Positions 1 through 9,178 are shown, counted from the first letter of the stretch. The stretch: DNA of 64,000 nt from Pseudodesulfovibrio senegalensis (GCF_008830225.1 NZ_WAIE01000009.1:1-64000), one strand, 5' to 3'. Translations and numbers: made by a program. Notes: generated from the letters alone by a model not told the origin.

Positions 1-30
1 GTAGGTCGTTGCCAAGGCTTTATTTCAAAA

Positions 31-62
31 GGCCCTGTCCAATACGGACAGGGCCTTTTTTG
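31..62. terminator. Bidirectional intrinsic terminator
   Basis: A stem at 31-40 pairs with 46-55 around a short loop. T residues follow on the + strand (56-62), and AAAA precedes it, which gives a T run on the - strand. It can end a gene lying left of the window and also the minus-strand gene that stops at 130. Confidence 0.8.
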
Positions 63-129
63 CGTTTGGTGCAATGGACAAAGCAGGGGGCGGGGCTGGG
101 CGTGTTCACGAAATATCTGCCCGGACGGT

Positions 130-1767
130 TCACGTCCGTTCCCGTACACCATGACCTTTTGCGCCACCGCCTATTCGTGTTTTGTCTCGTGGCAGAAGTT
201 CCCTCTGCTCCGGCAACATCCCCAGCGTCATGAGCCGTTTCTTGTAGTTGACCGGGAAAATGCCGCCAATGGTTGCGCCCACAACGAAGCCGGCCAGCAA
301 CATGAAGGGCCGGTTTCCGGAAAGCACGGTACCGGAATCCATGAGCGCGGCGGCAAGAAGCACGCTGACTTGGGTGCCAAGCCCCTGCATGAGGGCGTAC
401 CAGTACCATGACAGATCGAGGCGGCGCATGCTCTGGATGTAGTAGGATATGAACGCGCCTGTGGCGCCCGGGCATACGGTCCAGCACAAAACGTTCATGT
501 TCATGGATCGGGCGTCAGGGGACAGGTGCTGTTGGACGAGGTGTGCGGTCATGAACAGGAATGCGCCAGCAGCCACACCGAGAAGAAAGCCCACCACGCA
601 TTGAAATATCGAAAGCGGTTGTGCTCGGGTGGGGTTGTAACCCTTTGCCTGTCTGTAGGAGGTCCTGCTCATGTGGTAGAGCGAAACGAAGGTGATGGCC
701 AGACCATGTATCAGGATGGCGTAGGCCGTCCATTGCAGTGTCTGCAGGGGCGTGGGAATGAACGACACCGTGCCGTGCATGGCCAGATGCAGGAAGTAGG
801 TGCCCATGCCCGTCAGCAGGCTGGCCGCGGCAATGCCGACAAGGGTGCGGGTGATGGTTTCCCTGCCCAGCACCTGCGGAGGCGGCAGCTCCGGATACAG
901 GGAAAAGAAGCGGAATTCCGTGCCGTGCCATGCCTTGGTGGGCGTGGTCCTGTTGATGCCGCAACAGATGATTTCCAGAGCCTCATGCAGCAGTTCCCCT
1001 GTGTTTCTGTCCAGATCGACGGCATATTCGGGCAGCAGCGGATTGGTGCGATCAATGGTGCAGTAGCGGCGGACCCTGTCCTGATGGGACTGGAAACCCT
1101 CTTCAAAAAAATTGTATAATTTGCAGTTCTTATTCAGGAAATGCTTCTTGGATGGCTTGGACTCCCATCTGTGCAGCCGGTTGGCGAAAAAGGCGAGCTT
1201 CGCAAAGCGGCTCAGTATGGGATCGGCACCGGATATGAGCCGCCGGGGATCGCAGTCCAGCGACAGCGCCATTTGCTTCAGAAAACGGCCATAGGTGATT
1301 GTGCCGGGCCTGAAGGCCGACTCGTCGATCAGTGCTTCGATAAGGGCTTTGGCGTGGCCCGGAATGCGGGCTCGATCGTGAAGCCAGCGGCGGGCCCTGT
1401 GGTCCATGCTTTTGAGTACCGGAATATTGGGAATGACACCTGTGAGAACAAATGATGCGAACAGGGTGCGCTCTCCCGGGCCCATTGCGGAGAGCGTGCT
1501 TTTTTTCTCCGGCGCGAAAAATCCGTTGATGAGCGCATCCACCAGTTCCGGGAAGAGACAGGCCATGGCGAACAATGCAAGATGGGCACAGGCGTATACT
1601 CCCAGGAAGAACGTGAACCGCGCGGACCATGTGTACGCACGCGGAGGCATTTTCGGCTTTCTCCTGGGGTCCGGCGGCCAGCGGTTGAATTTGCTCCATG
1701 CTACCCATGCGACATACAGGGCACCTGCAAGGAGAACAACGGCGTTTGAAGGTGATGTGCCGATCAT
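130..1767 (-). CDS. Unknown multi-pass membrane protein (545 aa)
   Basis: I do not recognise a family. The protein has hydrophobic segments near residues 8-28, 50-72 and 100-118. A soluble, charged stretch of about 190 residues follows. A second set of about six hydrophobic segments runs from roughly 315 to 525, and the tail is basic. The layout is that of an inner-membrane protein with a central cytoplasmic domain. The start is preceded by AGGAG at a good distance. It is divergent from the PAS kinase at 1934, with about 165 bp between them, so the two may be functionally linked; that is inference. No motif suggests an enzyme or a transporter class. Confidence 0.75.
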   Translation of the reverse strand: MIGTSPSNAVVLLAGALYVAWVAWSKFNRWPPDPRRKPKMPPRAYTWSARFTFFLGVYACAHLALFAMACLFPELVDALINGFFAPEKKSTLSAMGPGERTLFASFVLTGVIPNIPVLKSMDHRARRWLHDRARIPGHAKALIEALIDESAFRPGTITYGRFLKQMALSLDCDPRRLISGADPILSRFAKLAFFANRLHRWESKPSKKHFLNKNCKLYNFFEEGFQSHQDRVRRYCTIDRTNPLLPEYAVDLDRNTGELLHEALEIICCGINRTTPTKAWHGTEFRFFSLYPELPPPQVLGRETITRTLVGIAAASLLTGMGTYFLHLAMHGTVSFIPTPLQTLQWTAYAILIHGLAITFVSLYHMSRTSYRQAKGYNPTRAQPLSIFQCVVGFLLGVAAGAFLFMTAHLVQQHLSPDARSMNMNVLCWTVCPGATGAFISYYIQSMRRLDLSWYWYALMQGLGTQVSVLLAAALMDSGTVLSGNRPFMLLAGFVVGATIGGIFPVNYKKRLMTLGMLPEQRELLPRDKTRIGGGAKGHGVRERT

Positions 1768-1933
1768 GGCTGTACTCCTGTTTCCGATGATGACGACTAT
1801 GACTATTGTCTATATAGTCTTTGCGTATGAAGTCGTCCACTTTTTTCGGGCTTGATAATCGGTGCTATTCTTTTGACTTTGCCTGCCCCTTGACCTATCC
1901 CTGCCTTTTTGACGCGGTAACAGCGGAGATTCC

Positions 1934-3076
1934 ATGTCCGAACCGGAAATCAATGAACTGTGCATATATCCGAAGCTGACGCATGATGCAGTGTGCGAGC
2001 AGCATCGTGAAATCATGAACAGCGGCGCCTTGGCCCTGGCCGGGGTTCTGCCGTACATGACGCTTTTGCTCAACAGGAGCCGCCAGATCGTATATTGCAA
2101 TCAGGCGGTCCTCGATTCATTGGGACTGGATTCGATGCAGGAAGTTCTCGGCCGCTGTGTCGGGGAGGTTTTCGGCTGCATCCACGCGGAAGACGCGCCC
2201 GAAGGGTGCGGTTTTTCAGCGTATTGCGTGAAATGCGGCGCGCTCAAGGCGCTTGCCAAGGGCGTGGCCGGTGAAGCCGGTGCAGGCCATTGCCGCATGT
2301 TGCGTCATGCGGGCAACGGCATCAAGGCCCTGAACGTGAAGGTCAACACCTCGCCCATCGAGGTGGCGGGCATGTCCATGGTGGTGCTCACCGCCCGGAA
2401 CGAGGACAAGGATGTGCGCCGCCGGGCCATGGAGCGTCTGTTCTTTCACGACGTGCTCAACCTTGCCGGGGGTCTGGACGGGGCCATGCAGTCGTTTGCC
2501 GAGGAATTTCAGGACGTCAATCCCGAACTCGCGGAACTCATGCAGTCCACGGCCCGTTTTCTGCTGGAGGAGATACGCGCGCAAAAGACCCTGATGGCTG
2601 CAGAAAGCGGCGATCTGCTGGTGCGGCCCGAGCCTGTTTCCACACGGAATGTCACCGAGTCCGCAGCGGCGCTGTATGCCATGCACAAGGCCGCGCAGGG
2701 CGTTCGGGTTCTTGTTGCCGAAGATCTGGACGATGTGGAGTTGCTGACGGACCGGCTGTTGCTGAACAGGCTTCTGGGCAACATGCTCAAGAACGCCCTG
2801 GAAGCCACCAGTGTGGGGCAGAGCGTTACCGTGGGGTGCGACAGGCTTTCGGACGGTGCAGCCTTTTGGGTGCACAATCCGGACTACATTCCCCGGGACG
2901 TGCAACTGCAGATATTCAACCGCTCATTTTCCACAAAGGGCGAGGGCCGCGGTCTGGGCACATACAGCATCAAGCTGCTCGCGGAAACCTATCTGGGCGG
3001 CAAGGTCTCGTTTCGTTCGCACCCCGAGGACGGCACGGTGTTCACCGTTGTCCTGCCGTCTTCCTGTCCTCGCTAG
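1934..3076 (+). CDS. Cytoplasmic PAS sensor histidine kinase with a cysteine cluster
   Basis: This is a 380-residue signal-transducing kinase with no membrane segment. A PAS-like domain covers about residues 35-155 and contains Cys82, Cys92, Cys98 and Cys101 in a C-x9-C-x5-C-x2-C arrangement, plus Cys120. The dimerisation helix has an FFHDVLN motif with His172 as the probable phosphorylation site; this is not the classic HExRTPL form. The ATPase domain shows an N box (NMLKNALEA) and a G box (GRGLGTYSIKLLA). No response regulator is adjacent, so it is an orphan kinase. The cysteines suggest metal or redox sensing (inference). GGAG precedes the ATG. Confidence 0.88.
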   Translation: MSEPEINELCIYPKLTHDAVCEQHREIMNSGALALAGVLPYMTLLLNRSRQIVYCNQAVLDSLGLDSMQEVLGRCVGEVFGCIHAEDAPEGCGFSAYCVKCGALKALAKGVAGEAGAGHCRMLRHAGNGIKALNVKVNTSPIEVAGMSMVVLTARNEDKDVRRRAMERLFFHDVLNLAGGLDGAMQSFAEEFQDVNPELAELMQSTARFLLEEIRAQKTLMAAESGDLLVRPEPVSTRNVTESAAALYAMHKAAQGVRVLVAEDLDDVELLTDRLLLNRLLGNMLKNALEATSVGQSVTVGCDRLSDGAAFWVHNPDYIPRDVQLQIFNRSFSTKGEGRGLGTYSIKLLAETYLGGKVSFRSHPEDGTVFTVVLPSSCPR

Positions 3077-3096
3077 GGATGTCCCCGGCCTGAGGG

Positions 3097-4140
3097 TCAG
3101 CCCTGCATGGCCATCCCCTTGATCAATCCGAAACTTCCGGCCAGCATCATGTCCCCTCCGGGCGAGGGAAACGAGACATCGTGGTTTTCCAGCATGGCCC
3201 GGCGCGGACCGAGAACGTGCACCGGAGCAAACCCCTGCGCTCCCTCGGGCAACGGCAGGGTCAGGCAGCCGTGGCCGTTGGCGTCGAACACGTTCTGGTG
3301 CGCGAGCCTGCCTTCGCGGAACGAGTGCAGGTCCTGCCAAAGCGTTTTTTCGTCCAAAAGGCCGGTATGGTGTTCATAGATCCCGAAAATGCGTCCCCGG
3401 TACAGCAGGAAGGCCACGGTGTGGCTGTTGCCCACGTTGACCAGCGTGATGCCTCGGGAATGGCTTTGTTCCTCGATTTCGACCACGTACAGCGCGCCCA
3501 GAACCGCGGCCGCACCCGTGTCCGCCACCGGTCCGTTGCCGATGCATGCCTGCAGGTCGGCCAGCCGGGTCATCATGGACGGCACGTCCTGAAAGAGCAG
3601 TGATTCCGGGCGTCCCTGTCCGTCGCCCAGCAGTTGTTCCCAGAGCTTGAAACGGCCGATGCGGTTGGAGGTCCCGGGGTGGAATCCGTGGTCCTGTGCG
3701 CAGGCGGCAATGCGGTCGGGCCAGTCCAGTTCCGCGGCCTCGAAAAAACGCTCCCACCATGATCTGTCAAAGTCGGAAAAGAGCACTGGCTCATGGCCGT
3801 CAGGACAGTCCTCGCTCAGGGTCACGCCCATGGACTCCACACGCGTGAGGTCGTCACCCATGGTATAGGCGGCCGAAGGCTGGGCGCTCACGGCCAGCCC
3901 GGCCTTGAGGTGCGCGCGCACGAACCGGGTCACGCCGCCGCCCATGTTGTGGCCGTGCAGCCATATGGCCTTTTGCTGCCGGGTCAGTTCGGCAATGCGT
4001 TTCCCCACCTGCAGGGCGGGCGAGGGCAGCACGAATTTCGGGCAGTTTTCTGGTTCGCGATCCGGGATGTGCAGGAGAACGTCCTGCGTGCCGCTGCCGA
4101 TATCAAGGCACAATGTGGTGGCATTCATGGCGAAAAACAT
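3097..4140 (-). CDS. DUF1786-type ASKHA-fold protein
   Basis: The start of the protein (CLDIGSGTQDVLL) looks like the phosphate-1 loop of the actin/sugar-kinase/Hsp70 fold. The order of later motifs (HGHNMGGG, TGAAAVLGAL, VNVGNSHTVAFL) fits DUF1786 proteins, which are often annotated loosely as pyruvate formate-lyase activating-like. The biochemical role is not established. The longest frame begins further upstream at 4218, but the conserved fold starts near 4128, so a start at 4140 or 4128 is more likely; neither has a strong ribosome binding site. It is convergent with the upstream kinase and divergent from the hydrolase at 4205. Confidence 0.72.
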   Translation of the reverse strand: MFFAMNATTLCLDIGSGTQDVLLHIPDREPENCPKFVLPSPALQVGKRIAELTRQQKAIWLHGHNMGGGVTRFVRAHLKAGLAVSAQPSAAYTMGDDLTRVESMGVTLSEDCPDGHEPVLFSDFDRSWWERFFEAAELDWPDRIAACAQDHGFHPGTSNRIGRFKLWEQLLGDGQGRPESLLFQDVPSMMTRLADLQACIGNGPVADTGAAAVLGALYVVEIEEQSHSRGITLVNVGNSHTVAFLLYRGRIFGIYEHHTGLLDEKTLWQDLHSFREGRLAHQNVFDANGHGCLTLPLPEGAQGFAPVHVLGPRRAMLENHDVSFPSPGGDMMLAGSFGLIKGMAMQG

Positions 4141-4204
4141 ATCGTTGTGTCTCGGGCAAGGCAAGAACGTTGACAGTTTTTCCGCTTGCGGCCACCATCG
4201 GCCC

Positions 4205-5110
4205 ATGAATTTCATCATTATGCTTCTGGCCTGCTGGGTCGTGGCCGTGCCCGTGCTGCGCTATGTGCTTTTCTGGATCAGCAACACCCGCTCCGGCGAT
4301 ATGGAACTGGTCCGGCAGGGGCTCGATGGCCGCGCATTGCCCCATGTGTTGTGCGGGCTGGTTTCGGCCATGCTGAGCGAACTGGGGGTGCTGCTCATGC
4401 TGCCGTTGGGCCTGATTTTTCCGGCTCGTGCTGGCCGGGGTACGCCCGTGATTTTCGTGCACGGACTGTACCACAACCCCACGGCATGGTTATGGTTCCG
4501 CATCCTGCTGGGCCGGGCCGGATACCGGAATTTCCATGCGTTCGGCTACAACAGCTTCACCCGTCCCTTTGAGAATGCGGTGGACGACCTTGCCGAAGTC
4601 ATGGAGAACGTGCTGCGGGACAATCCGGAGCGCACGGTCGTACTGGTGGGGCACAGCCTCGGGGGGCTGGTCTGCCGCATGGCCGCTTCCCGGCCGGAGT
4701 TTTCCGGGCGCGTGGGCGCGCTCGTTGCCCTGGGCTCGCCCCATGGAGGCAGCGTGCTGGCTGCGCTCGGCCTCGGGCCCATGGCCCGGGGGCTGTATCC
4801 GGGCAAGGCCGTTATCCGCGCCGTTGAACAGTGCCGGGACATGCAGGCCCCGAAGCTGGCCGTGTATTCGTTAGTGGATGATTACGTGTTGCCCCTGTCC
4901 GGCCTGCGAGTGGGCCGCCATGACTGGAATGAACAGGTCTGTTCGCCGGTCAGCCACGTTTCCATGCTGTTTTCGCAGGACGTTGCGTGGCGCGTGGCCG
5001 CTTTTCTGGACCGCGCGCTCAGGGGCGGGGCATCCGATTCAGGACTGGCCCTTGATGGGAGCGAGCAGGGGCAAGGCCGTATCCTGCTTGATGGTTCCGA
5101 GCACGAATGA
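4205..5110 (+). CDS. Membrane-anchored alpha/beta hydrolase (lipase/esterase-like)
   Basis: The protein is a predicted serine hydrolase of 301 residues. Two hydrophobic segments at the N-terminus (about 1-22 and 48-75) suggest a membrane anchor. The oxyanion region appears as IFVHGLYHNPTAW and the nucleophile elbow as GHSLGG. This combination is typical of lipases and PGAP1-like esterases. A candidate acid/histidine pair lies in the last third (VDDYVLP, then SHVSM). The true start is taken at 4205, where the hydrophobic anchor begins, because the longer upstream frame overlaps the divergent gene. Its last 72 bp overlap the convergent Lrp-type gene. Confidence 0.82.
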   Translation: MNFIIMLLACWVVAVPVLRYVLFWISNTRSGDMELVRQGLDGRALPHVLCGLVSAMLSELGVLLMLPLGLIFPARAGRGTPVIFVHGLYHNPTAWLWFRILLGRAGYRNFHAFGYNSFTRPFENAVDDLAEVMENVLRDNPERTVVLVGHSLGGLVCRMAASRPEFSGRVGALVALGSPHGGSVLAALGLGPMARGLYPGKAVIRAVEQCRDMQAPKLAVYSLVDDYVLPLSGLRVGRHDWNEQVCSPVSHVSMLFSQDVAWRVAAFLDRALRGGASDSGLALDGSEQGQGRILLDGSEHE

Positions 5111-5524
5111 TGAATTGATGCTTTGCACCCCGTGGATGGGCGCCAGCTTGGAGAACGCGAAATCCGCATATCCGGGCATGTCCGGCAGGGCCACCTTGAG
5201 CAGGTAGTCGTCCTCGCCCGAGAGCTGGTAGCATTCCAGCACTTCGTCCATGGTTTCGATGTGGTCGCGGAAATTCTCGAAATCCTGCAGGTTGTGCGCT
5301 CCAAGGGATACGCGCACAAAGGCGATGATGCCTACTCCCACCTTTTGCGGCGAGACCACGGCCACGAAACGGTCGATGACGCCGCTGTTTTCCAGCCGTT
5401 TGACGCGTTCCAGCATGGCGGGCGGGGAAATGCCCAGCCGCTTGGCCAGTTCCGCATTGGTGATGCGGCCCTCGCGTTGCAGTATCTCGAGAATGTCGTG
5501 GTCCATGGCGTCCAGTTTCATCAT
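5039..5524 (-). CDS. Lrp/AsnC family transcriptional regulator
   Basis: The N-terminal winged helix-turn-helix (MDHDILEILQREGRI, then NAELAKRLGISPPAM) and the C-terminal RAM/ligand domain (YLLKVALPDM, near residues 110-125) are those of Lrp/AsnC regulators, which sense amino acids or related metabolites. GGAGG lies directly before two consecutive ATG codons at 5524 and 5521; the second has the better spacing. The gene is divergent from the ADP-forming acyl-CoA synthetase at 5724. It may therefore regulate use of 2-oxoacid-derived acyl-CoA (inference). Its 3' end overlaps the convergent hydrolase gene. Confidence 0.9.
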   Translation of the reverse strand: MMKLDAMDHDILEILQREGRITNAELAKRLGISPPAMLERVKRLENSGVIDRFVAVVSPQKVGVGIIAFVRVSLGAHNLQDFENFRDHIETMDEVLECYQLSGEDDYLLKVALPDMPGYADFAFSKLAPIHGVQSINSSFVLGTIKQDTALPLLAPIKGQS

Positions 5525-5666
5525 GCCTCCGCAGCCGGTATGTGGGTGTTGCGCGGTACCGTTACTGAGTAATGGAATTGCGGGCAAAAGAAAAGACGCC
5601 GTTCGTGAGCCGTGCTTGATTGCACGGTCCGTGGGGATGCGCTATCCTGCGCAGCGGGCAGTGCCC

Positions 5667-5691
5667 GGCCCGGTCCACTGGTGGACGGGCC
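5667..5691 (+). promoter_or_regulatory. Leader hairpin upstream of the acyl-CoA synthetase
   Basis: GTCCAC at 5673-5678 pairs with GTGGAC at 5681-5686, and a flanking GGCCC/GGGCC pair extends the stem across a one-base bulge. A run of T residues follows about 10 bases later, at 5701-5706, just before the GGAG ribosome binding site. It could be a transcription attenuator or a terminator for upstream transcription. Confidence 0.4.
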
Positions 5692-5723
5692 AAACCGGTT
5701 GTTTTTCGACCTGACGGAGAACC

Positions 5724-7997
5724 ATGTTTCGTTCACGATTGGATTCCACGGCGGTGGAGGCTGTAGAGCAGCTGCTGGATGCGGCGCATGCGGACGGCAG
5801 GTCCATGCTGTTCGAGCACGAGGTCTATGCGGTGCTGGAACGTTTGGGCATGTCCGTGCCGGAACATGTTCTGGTGCAAGGCCCGGATGACGTGGGCGCG
5901 GATACGCTGGCCCGTTTTTCCAGCGACCATGTGGTGCTCAAGGCCGTGGCGCCGGACATGATTCACAAGGAAAAGGCCGGGGGCGTGCGCGTGGTGGTCA
6001 AGGACCTGGAGTACGTGCGCTACAGTGTCGAACGCATGGTGTCGGATATGGCTGCGGCCGGCATCAAGGCGCGCGGCGTGCTGCTGATGCAGTGCGTGGA
6101 TTATTCGCAGGAACTGGGCAATGAAATATTGCTGGGCTTTCGCGAGAGCGTGGCCTTCGGGCCGGTGATTTCCTTTTCCAAGGGCGGCAGCGACGCCGAG
6201 CATTTTGCCCGCTGTTTTTCCGCGCCCAACCTGATTCTCGCTCCCATAGACCGGCCCTGGGCCGAGGCCTTGCTCTATTCCACCAACATTCAGCAGAAAT
6301 ACGAAACCCGCGGATGGTTTGAGCGTACGTCGCGCATTGTGGACGCGGGATTGCGGTTCAGCAAATTGTCCACGGCCTTTTCCAATTTTTTCCCGGGCAG
6401 CCGCTGGGTGTTGCGCGAATTCGAGGTCAATCCGCTGGTTTTTGACCGGCACGAGCGGTTCTGGGCCATTGACGGCTATGCCGAGTTCGCTCCCCGTGAT
6501 CCCGGCGTGCTCGAAGAGGCGGGCAGAAAACGCGCGTCCCTGCGTCCCTTTTTCGAGCCGCGCGGCGTTGCCGTGGTGGGGGTCAGCGCAACCAACCCGG
6601 CCAGTCCGGGCTCGGTCATCGTGGACAATCTTGTCCGCATGGGGCGCACGGACGTATTTGCCGTGAATCCCCGGGGCGGACAGCTGGAATTGGATAGCGC
6701 CACCCTGCCCATGCACACGTCGGTGACGGAATTGCCCGAACCCGTGGAACTGGCGGTTGTGGCGGTTCCGGCCGGGCGCGTGGTTCCGGTCATGGAGGAA
6801 TGCGCCCGGGCAGGCGTGCGTTGCGTGGTGCTCATACCCGGCGGTTTCGGCGAAACCGGCCGCACCGATGCCGAAACCGACATCAGGCGCATTGCGCGCG
6901 ATGCGGGCATGCGCGTCATGGGCCCGAACTGCCTCGGCCTCGTATACGGCGCGGGCCACGGACAGCCGGGCATGAACACGTTCTTCATCCCGGAGGAGAA
7001 ATTCAGCATCCCGGAGCGGGACAAACGCAACGTGGCCATACTGAGCCAGAGTGGTGCCTTGGGCATCATCGAACTGCACCAGCTGCGCAACGCCATTTCA
7101 CCCAAGGCCATCGTCAGCTACGGCAACCAGCTGGATACGGATCCGGCAGATCTGGTGGGCTATTTTTCCGACGATGACGACGTGGCGGTCATCGCCTGTT
7201 ATATCGAGGGGTTCAAGCCCGGAGCCGGGGCGCGTTTCTTTGAGGCGGCCTCGCATTGCCCCAAGCCGGTCATTGTGTACAAGGCCGGGCGCACCGAGGC
7301 GGGCATGCGCGCGGCACAGTCGCACACGGCCAGCATTGCCGGGGAATACGCCGTGGCCAAGGCGGCCATGAAGCAGGCCGGCGTGGTGGTGGCCGAATCC
7401 ATGATGGACCATGTGGAGCTGACCAAGACCTTTGCCATGCTCGACGGCGTTCGCGTGAACGATAACCGCGTGGCCGTGATCGCCAATGCCGGGTACGAAA
7501 AGACCTATGGAGCGGACAATCTCGGCTCCCTGCGCGTGGCCGAACTGGACGCGGAAACCCTTGCCCGCTTGGGAGAGCGTATTCCCGCCTTTGTGGAGCC
7601 GGACCCGCTGCTGGACCTGACACCCATGGCGGACGACGACATGTATCTGGATTGCATGGAAATCATGCTTTCTTCTCCCAGCGTGGACTGTCTGCTGGTG
7701 TCCATCGTGCCCCATTCCATGGACCTGAAGACCACGGACCGCGAAATGGAAAGCGAACCCGAGAACATTGCCGTGCGCATGGCCCGGCTGGCTGCGCAAT
7801 ACGGCAAGCCCGTGGCGGTCTCGGTGTGCGTTACAGGCGGAGCGGATGCGGATTACAACCGGCTGGGGCAGACGCTGGAACAGGACGGGGTGCCCACGTT
7901 CCTGAACGCCAGCCGCGCCATGCGCTGCCTGGACCAGTTCGTGCGCTATGCCATGAGCCGGTCCACGGGGCGTTATGCCGAGTGGTTGAAGCAGTAA
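5724..7997 (+). CDS. ADP-forming acyl-CoA synthetase (acetate--CoA ligase), ATP-grasp domain first
   Basis: This enzyme interconverts acyl-CoA + ADP + Pi with acid + CoA + ATP and typically conserves energy at the end of amino-acid or pyruvate fermentation. The 757-residue chain starts with an ATP-grasp domain (about 1-235; VVLKAVAPDMIHKEKAGGV and LREFEVNPL are visible). A CoA-binding Rossmann domain follows from about 265 (GVAVVGVSATNPASPGS), then the CoA-ligase domain, which carries SHTASIAGEYAV with the probable phosphohistidine. GGAG precedes the ATG. The domain order is the reverse of the second synthetase at 18056-20158. It is divergent from the Lrp-type gene. Confidence 0.88.
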   Translation: MFRSRLDSTAVEAVEQLLDAAHADGRSMLFEHEVYAVLERLGMSVPEHVLVQGPDDVGADTLARFSSDHVVLKAVAPDMIHKEKAGGVRVVVKDLEYVRYSVERMVSDMAAAGIKARGVLLMQCVDYSQELGNEILLGFRESVAFGPVISFSKGGSDAEHFARCFSAPNLILAPIDRPWAEALLYSTNIQQKYETRGWFERTSRIVDAGLRFSKLSTAFSNFFPGSRWVLREFEVNPLVFDRHERFWAIDGYAEFAPRDPGVLEEAGRKRASLRPFFEPRGVAVVGVSATNPASPGSVIVDNLVRMGRTDVFAVNPRGGQLELDSATLPMHTSVTELPEPVELAVVAVPAGRVVPVMEECARAGVRCVVLIPGGFGETGRTDAETDIRRIARDAGMRVMGPNCLGLVYGAGHGQPGMNTFFIPEEKFSIPERDKRNVAILSQSGALGIIELHQLRNAISPKAIVSYGNQLDTDPADLVGYFSDDDDVAVIACYIEGFKPGAGARFFEAASHCPKPVIVYKAGRTEAGMRAAQSHTASIAGEYAVAKAAMKQAGVVVAESMMDHVELTKTFAMLDGVRVNDNRVAVIANAGYEKTYGADNLGSLRVAELDAETLARLGERIPAFVEPDPLLDLTPMADDDMYLDCMEIMLSSPSVDCLLVSIVPHSMDLKTTDREMESEPENIAVRMARLAAQYGKPVAVSVCVTGGADADYNRLGQTLEQDGVPTFLNASRAMRCLDQFVRYAMSRSTGRYAEWLKQ

Positions 7998-8037
7998 AGC
8001 GGGTTTCGGATGCGGTTCAGGGGCGGGGTTTCATGGA

Positions 8038-8595
8038 TCAGCCGTCCATGAGCTCGCGCAACAGGTCCAGCTCCTCGGCCACGGGTGCGCCCTTGCCCTG
8101 CCCGGAATGGGCGGCGCGCAGGGCCAACAGCTGGGCAAGGGGGAAATCGCTGCCCCACTGACTGCGGTACTGGGTGAAGCCCATGGTGCGTATGGTCTCC
8201 CGGCATTGGGACCAGACCTGATCCGCAACATGCTGTGCCGGAACTTCGCAGCTGATGTTCCAGACCGGATACTTGGCCTCGCCCTTGACCCGGTTGCCGG
8301 AGAATCCGACCTCGAGCCGGATGCGGTCTTCTGCAAGGGCGCTGACCTTCCATTCGTACAACCAGCCCTCTCCCAGCCATTCGAAGACGAAATGCGGCAT
8401 GTCGCCGTTGGCCCAGTTGCCGGTGTCGCCGGTAACGGCGTCGTACAGACAGTCGCACAGGTCGCGCAACGGCTCGGAAAAAACACTGGAAACCGTCAGG
8501 TCGTAGGAAGTGCCGTCTACATGCAGACGCATGTCCAGCCACCCCCCGGCTATTTTCAGGATTTCGAAACGCAGAGCAGTTTCCGAAGCACTCAT
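8038..8595 (-). CDS. Hypothetical protein (185 aa)
   Basis: I do not recognise a family. The protein is soluble, acidic and tryptophan-rich, with mixed alpha/beta character, and has no signal peptide or membrane segment. The first half alternates short hydrophobic strands (FEILKIAGGWLDMRLHV); the last 25 residues form a charged helix. The reading frame is well populated with codons like those of the neighbours. It lies downstream of the HxlR regulator on the same strand, with about 120 bp between, and is convergent with the acyl-CoA synthetase. It could be co-transcribed with the regulator, but no function can be named. Confidence 0.6.
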   Translation of the reverse strand: MSASETALRFEILKIAGGWLDMRLHVDGTSYDLTVSSVFSEPLRDLCDCLYDAVTGDTGNWANGDMPHFVFEWLGEGWLYEWKVSALAEDRIRLEVGFSGNRVKGEAKYPVWNISCEVPAQHVADQVWSQCRETIRTMGFTQYRSQWGSDFPLAQLLALRAAHSGQGKGAPVAEELDLLRELMDG

Positions 8596-8716
8596 GACCG
8601 ATTAGCCCTCCCATGGAATTGGTGGGGGAATGGTACACACATGAGAGTGCATACGCAAATGAACCTGCGGAATACCGTATGGTTCCGGGTGCTTTTCGGC
8701 AGGTTCAGGCCGGTGT

Positions 8717-9109
8717 TCAGGCAGGCACGGCTTCGCCCGGGGCGGACTTCGGTTCTTTTTCAGGCTGCATCACCTGCGTGTATTCCCTGCCCCAGTCGCA
8801 GAGCTGCCTGAGGATGGGCATGATGGAAAAACCAAGCTCCGTGAGCGAATACTCCACCTTGGGCGGCACCTGCGGATACACCTCCCGATGCACCATGCCG
8901 TCCGCCTCCAGTTCCCTGAGCTGCTGGGTGAGCATCTTCTGGGTGATGTTGGGCATGGTGCGCCGCAGTTCGCTGAAGCGCATGGTGCCGTCCGAACCCA
9001 GATGAAAAAGTATGATGGGTTTCCATTTTCCGCCGATCACCAGCAGGGTCAGCTCTATTTCGCAGCGGTATTCCTTGCCGTTGAAGGTCTTGAGAGTGCA
9101 TGCACCCAT
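8717..9109 (-). CDS. HxlR-family transcriptional regulator
   Basis: The 130-residue protein has the compact winged-helix pattern of the HxlR family: a Cys near the N-terminus, [12 protein letters not shown], then [20 protein letters not shown] and the wing motif [15 protein letters not shown]. Members such as YodB and HypR sense electrophiles, quinones or aldehydes through an N-terminal cysteine. Here Cys4 and Cys16 are candidates. The gene is divergent from the nitroreductase operon starting at 9255, and an inverted repeat lies in the shared intergenic region. Repression of that operon, relieved by electrophiles, is the likely role (inference). Confidence 0.9.
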   Translation of the reverse strand: MGACTLKTFNGKEYRCEIELTLLVIGGKWKPIILFHLGSDGTMRFSELRRTMPNITQKMLTQQLRELEADGMVHREVYPQVPPKVEYSLTELGFSIMPILRQLCDWGREYTQVMQPEKEPKSAPGEAVPA

Positions 9110-9150
9110 TGTTTTCCTCGTGATTTTTTATGGTATGTTTTTGGGTACTA

Positions 9151-9178
9151 TATGACTTGAAAGTGCGTACTTGTCATA
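9151..9178. promoter_or_regulatory. Candidate HxlR operator
   Basis: TATGAC at 9151-9156 and GTCATA at 9173-9178 form a perfect inverted repeat with a 16-base spacer. It lies between the divergent HxlR gene and the nitroreductase operon. GTACT also occurs at both 9146-9150 and 9167-9171. The assignment to HxlR is by position only. Confidence 0.45.
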
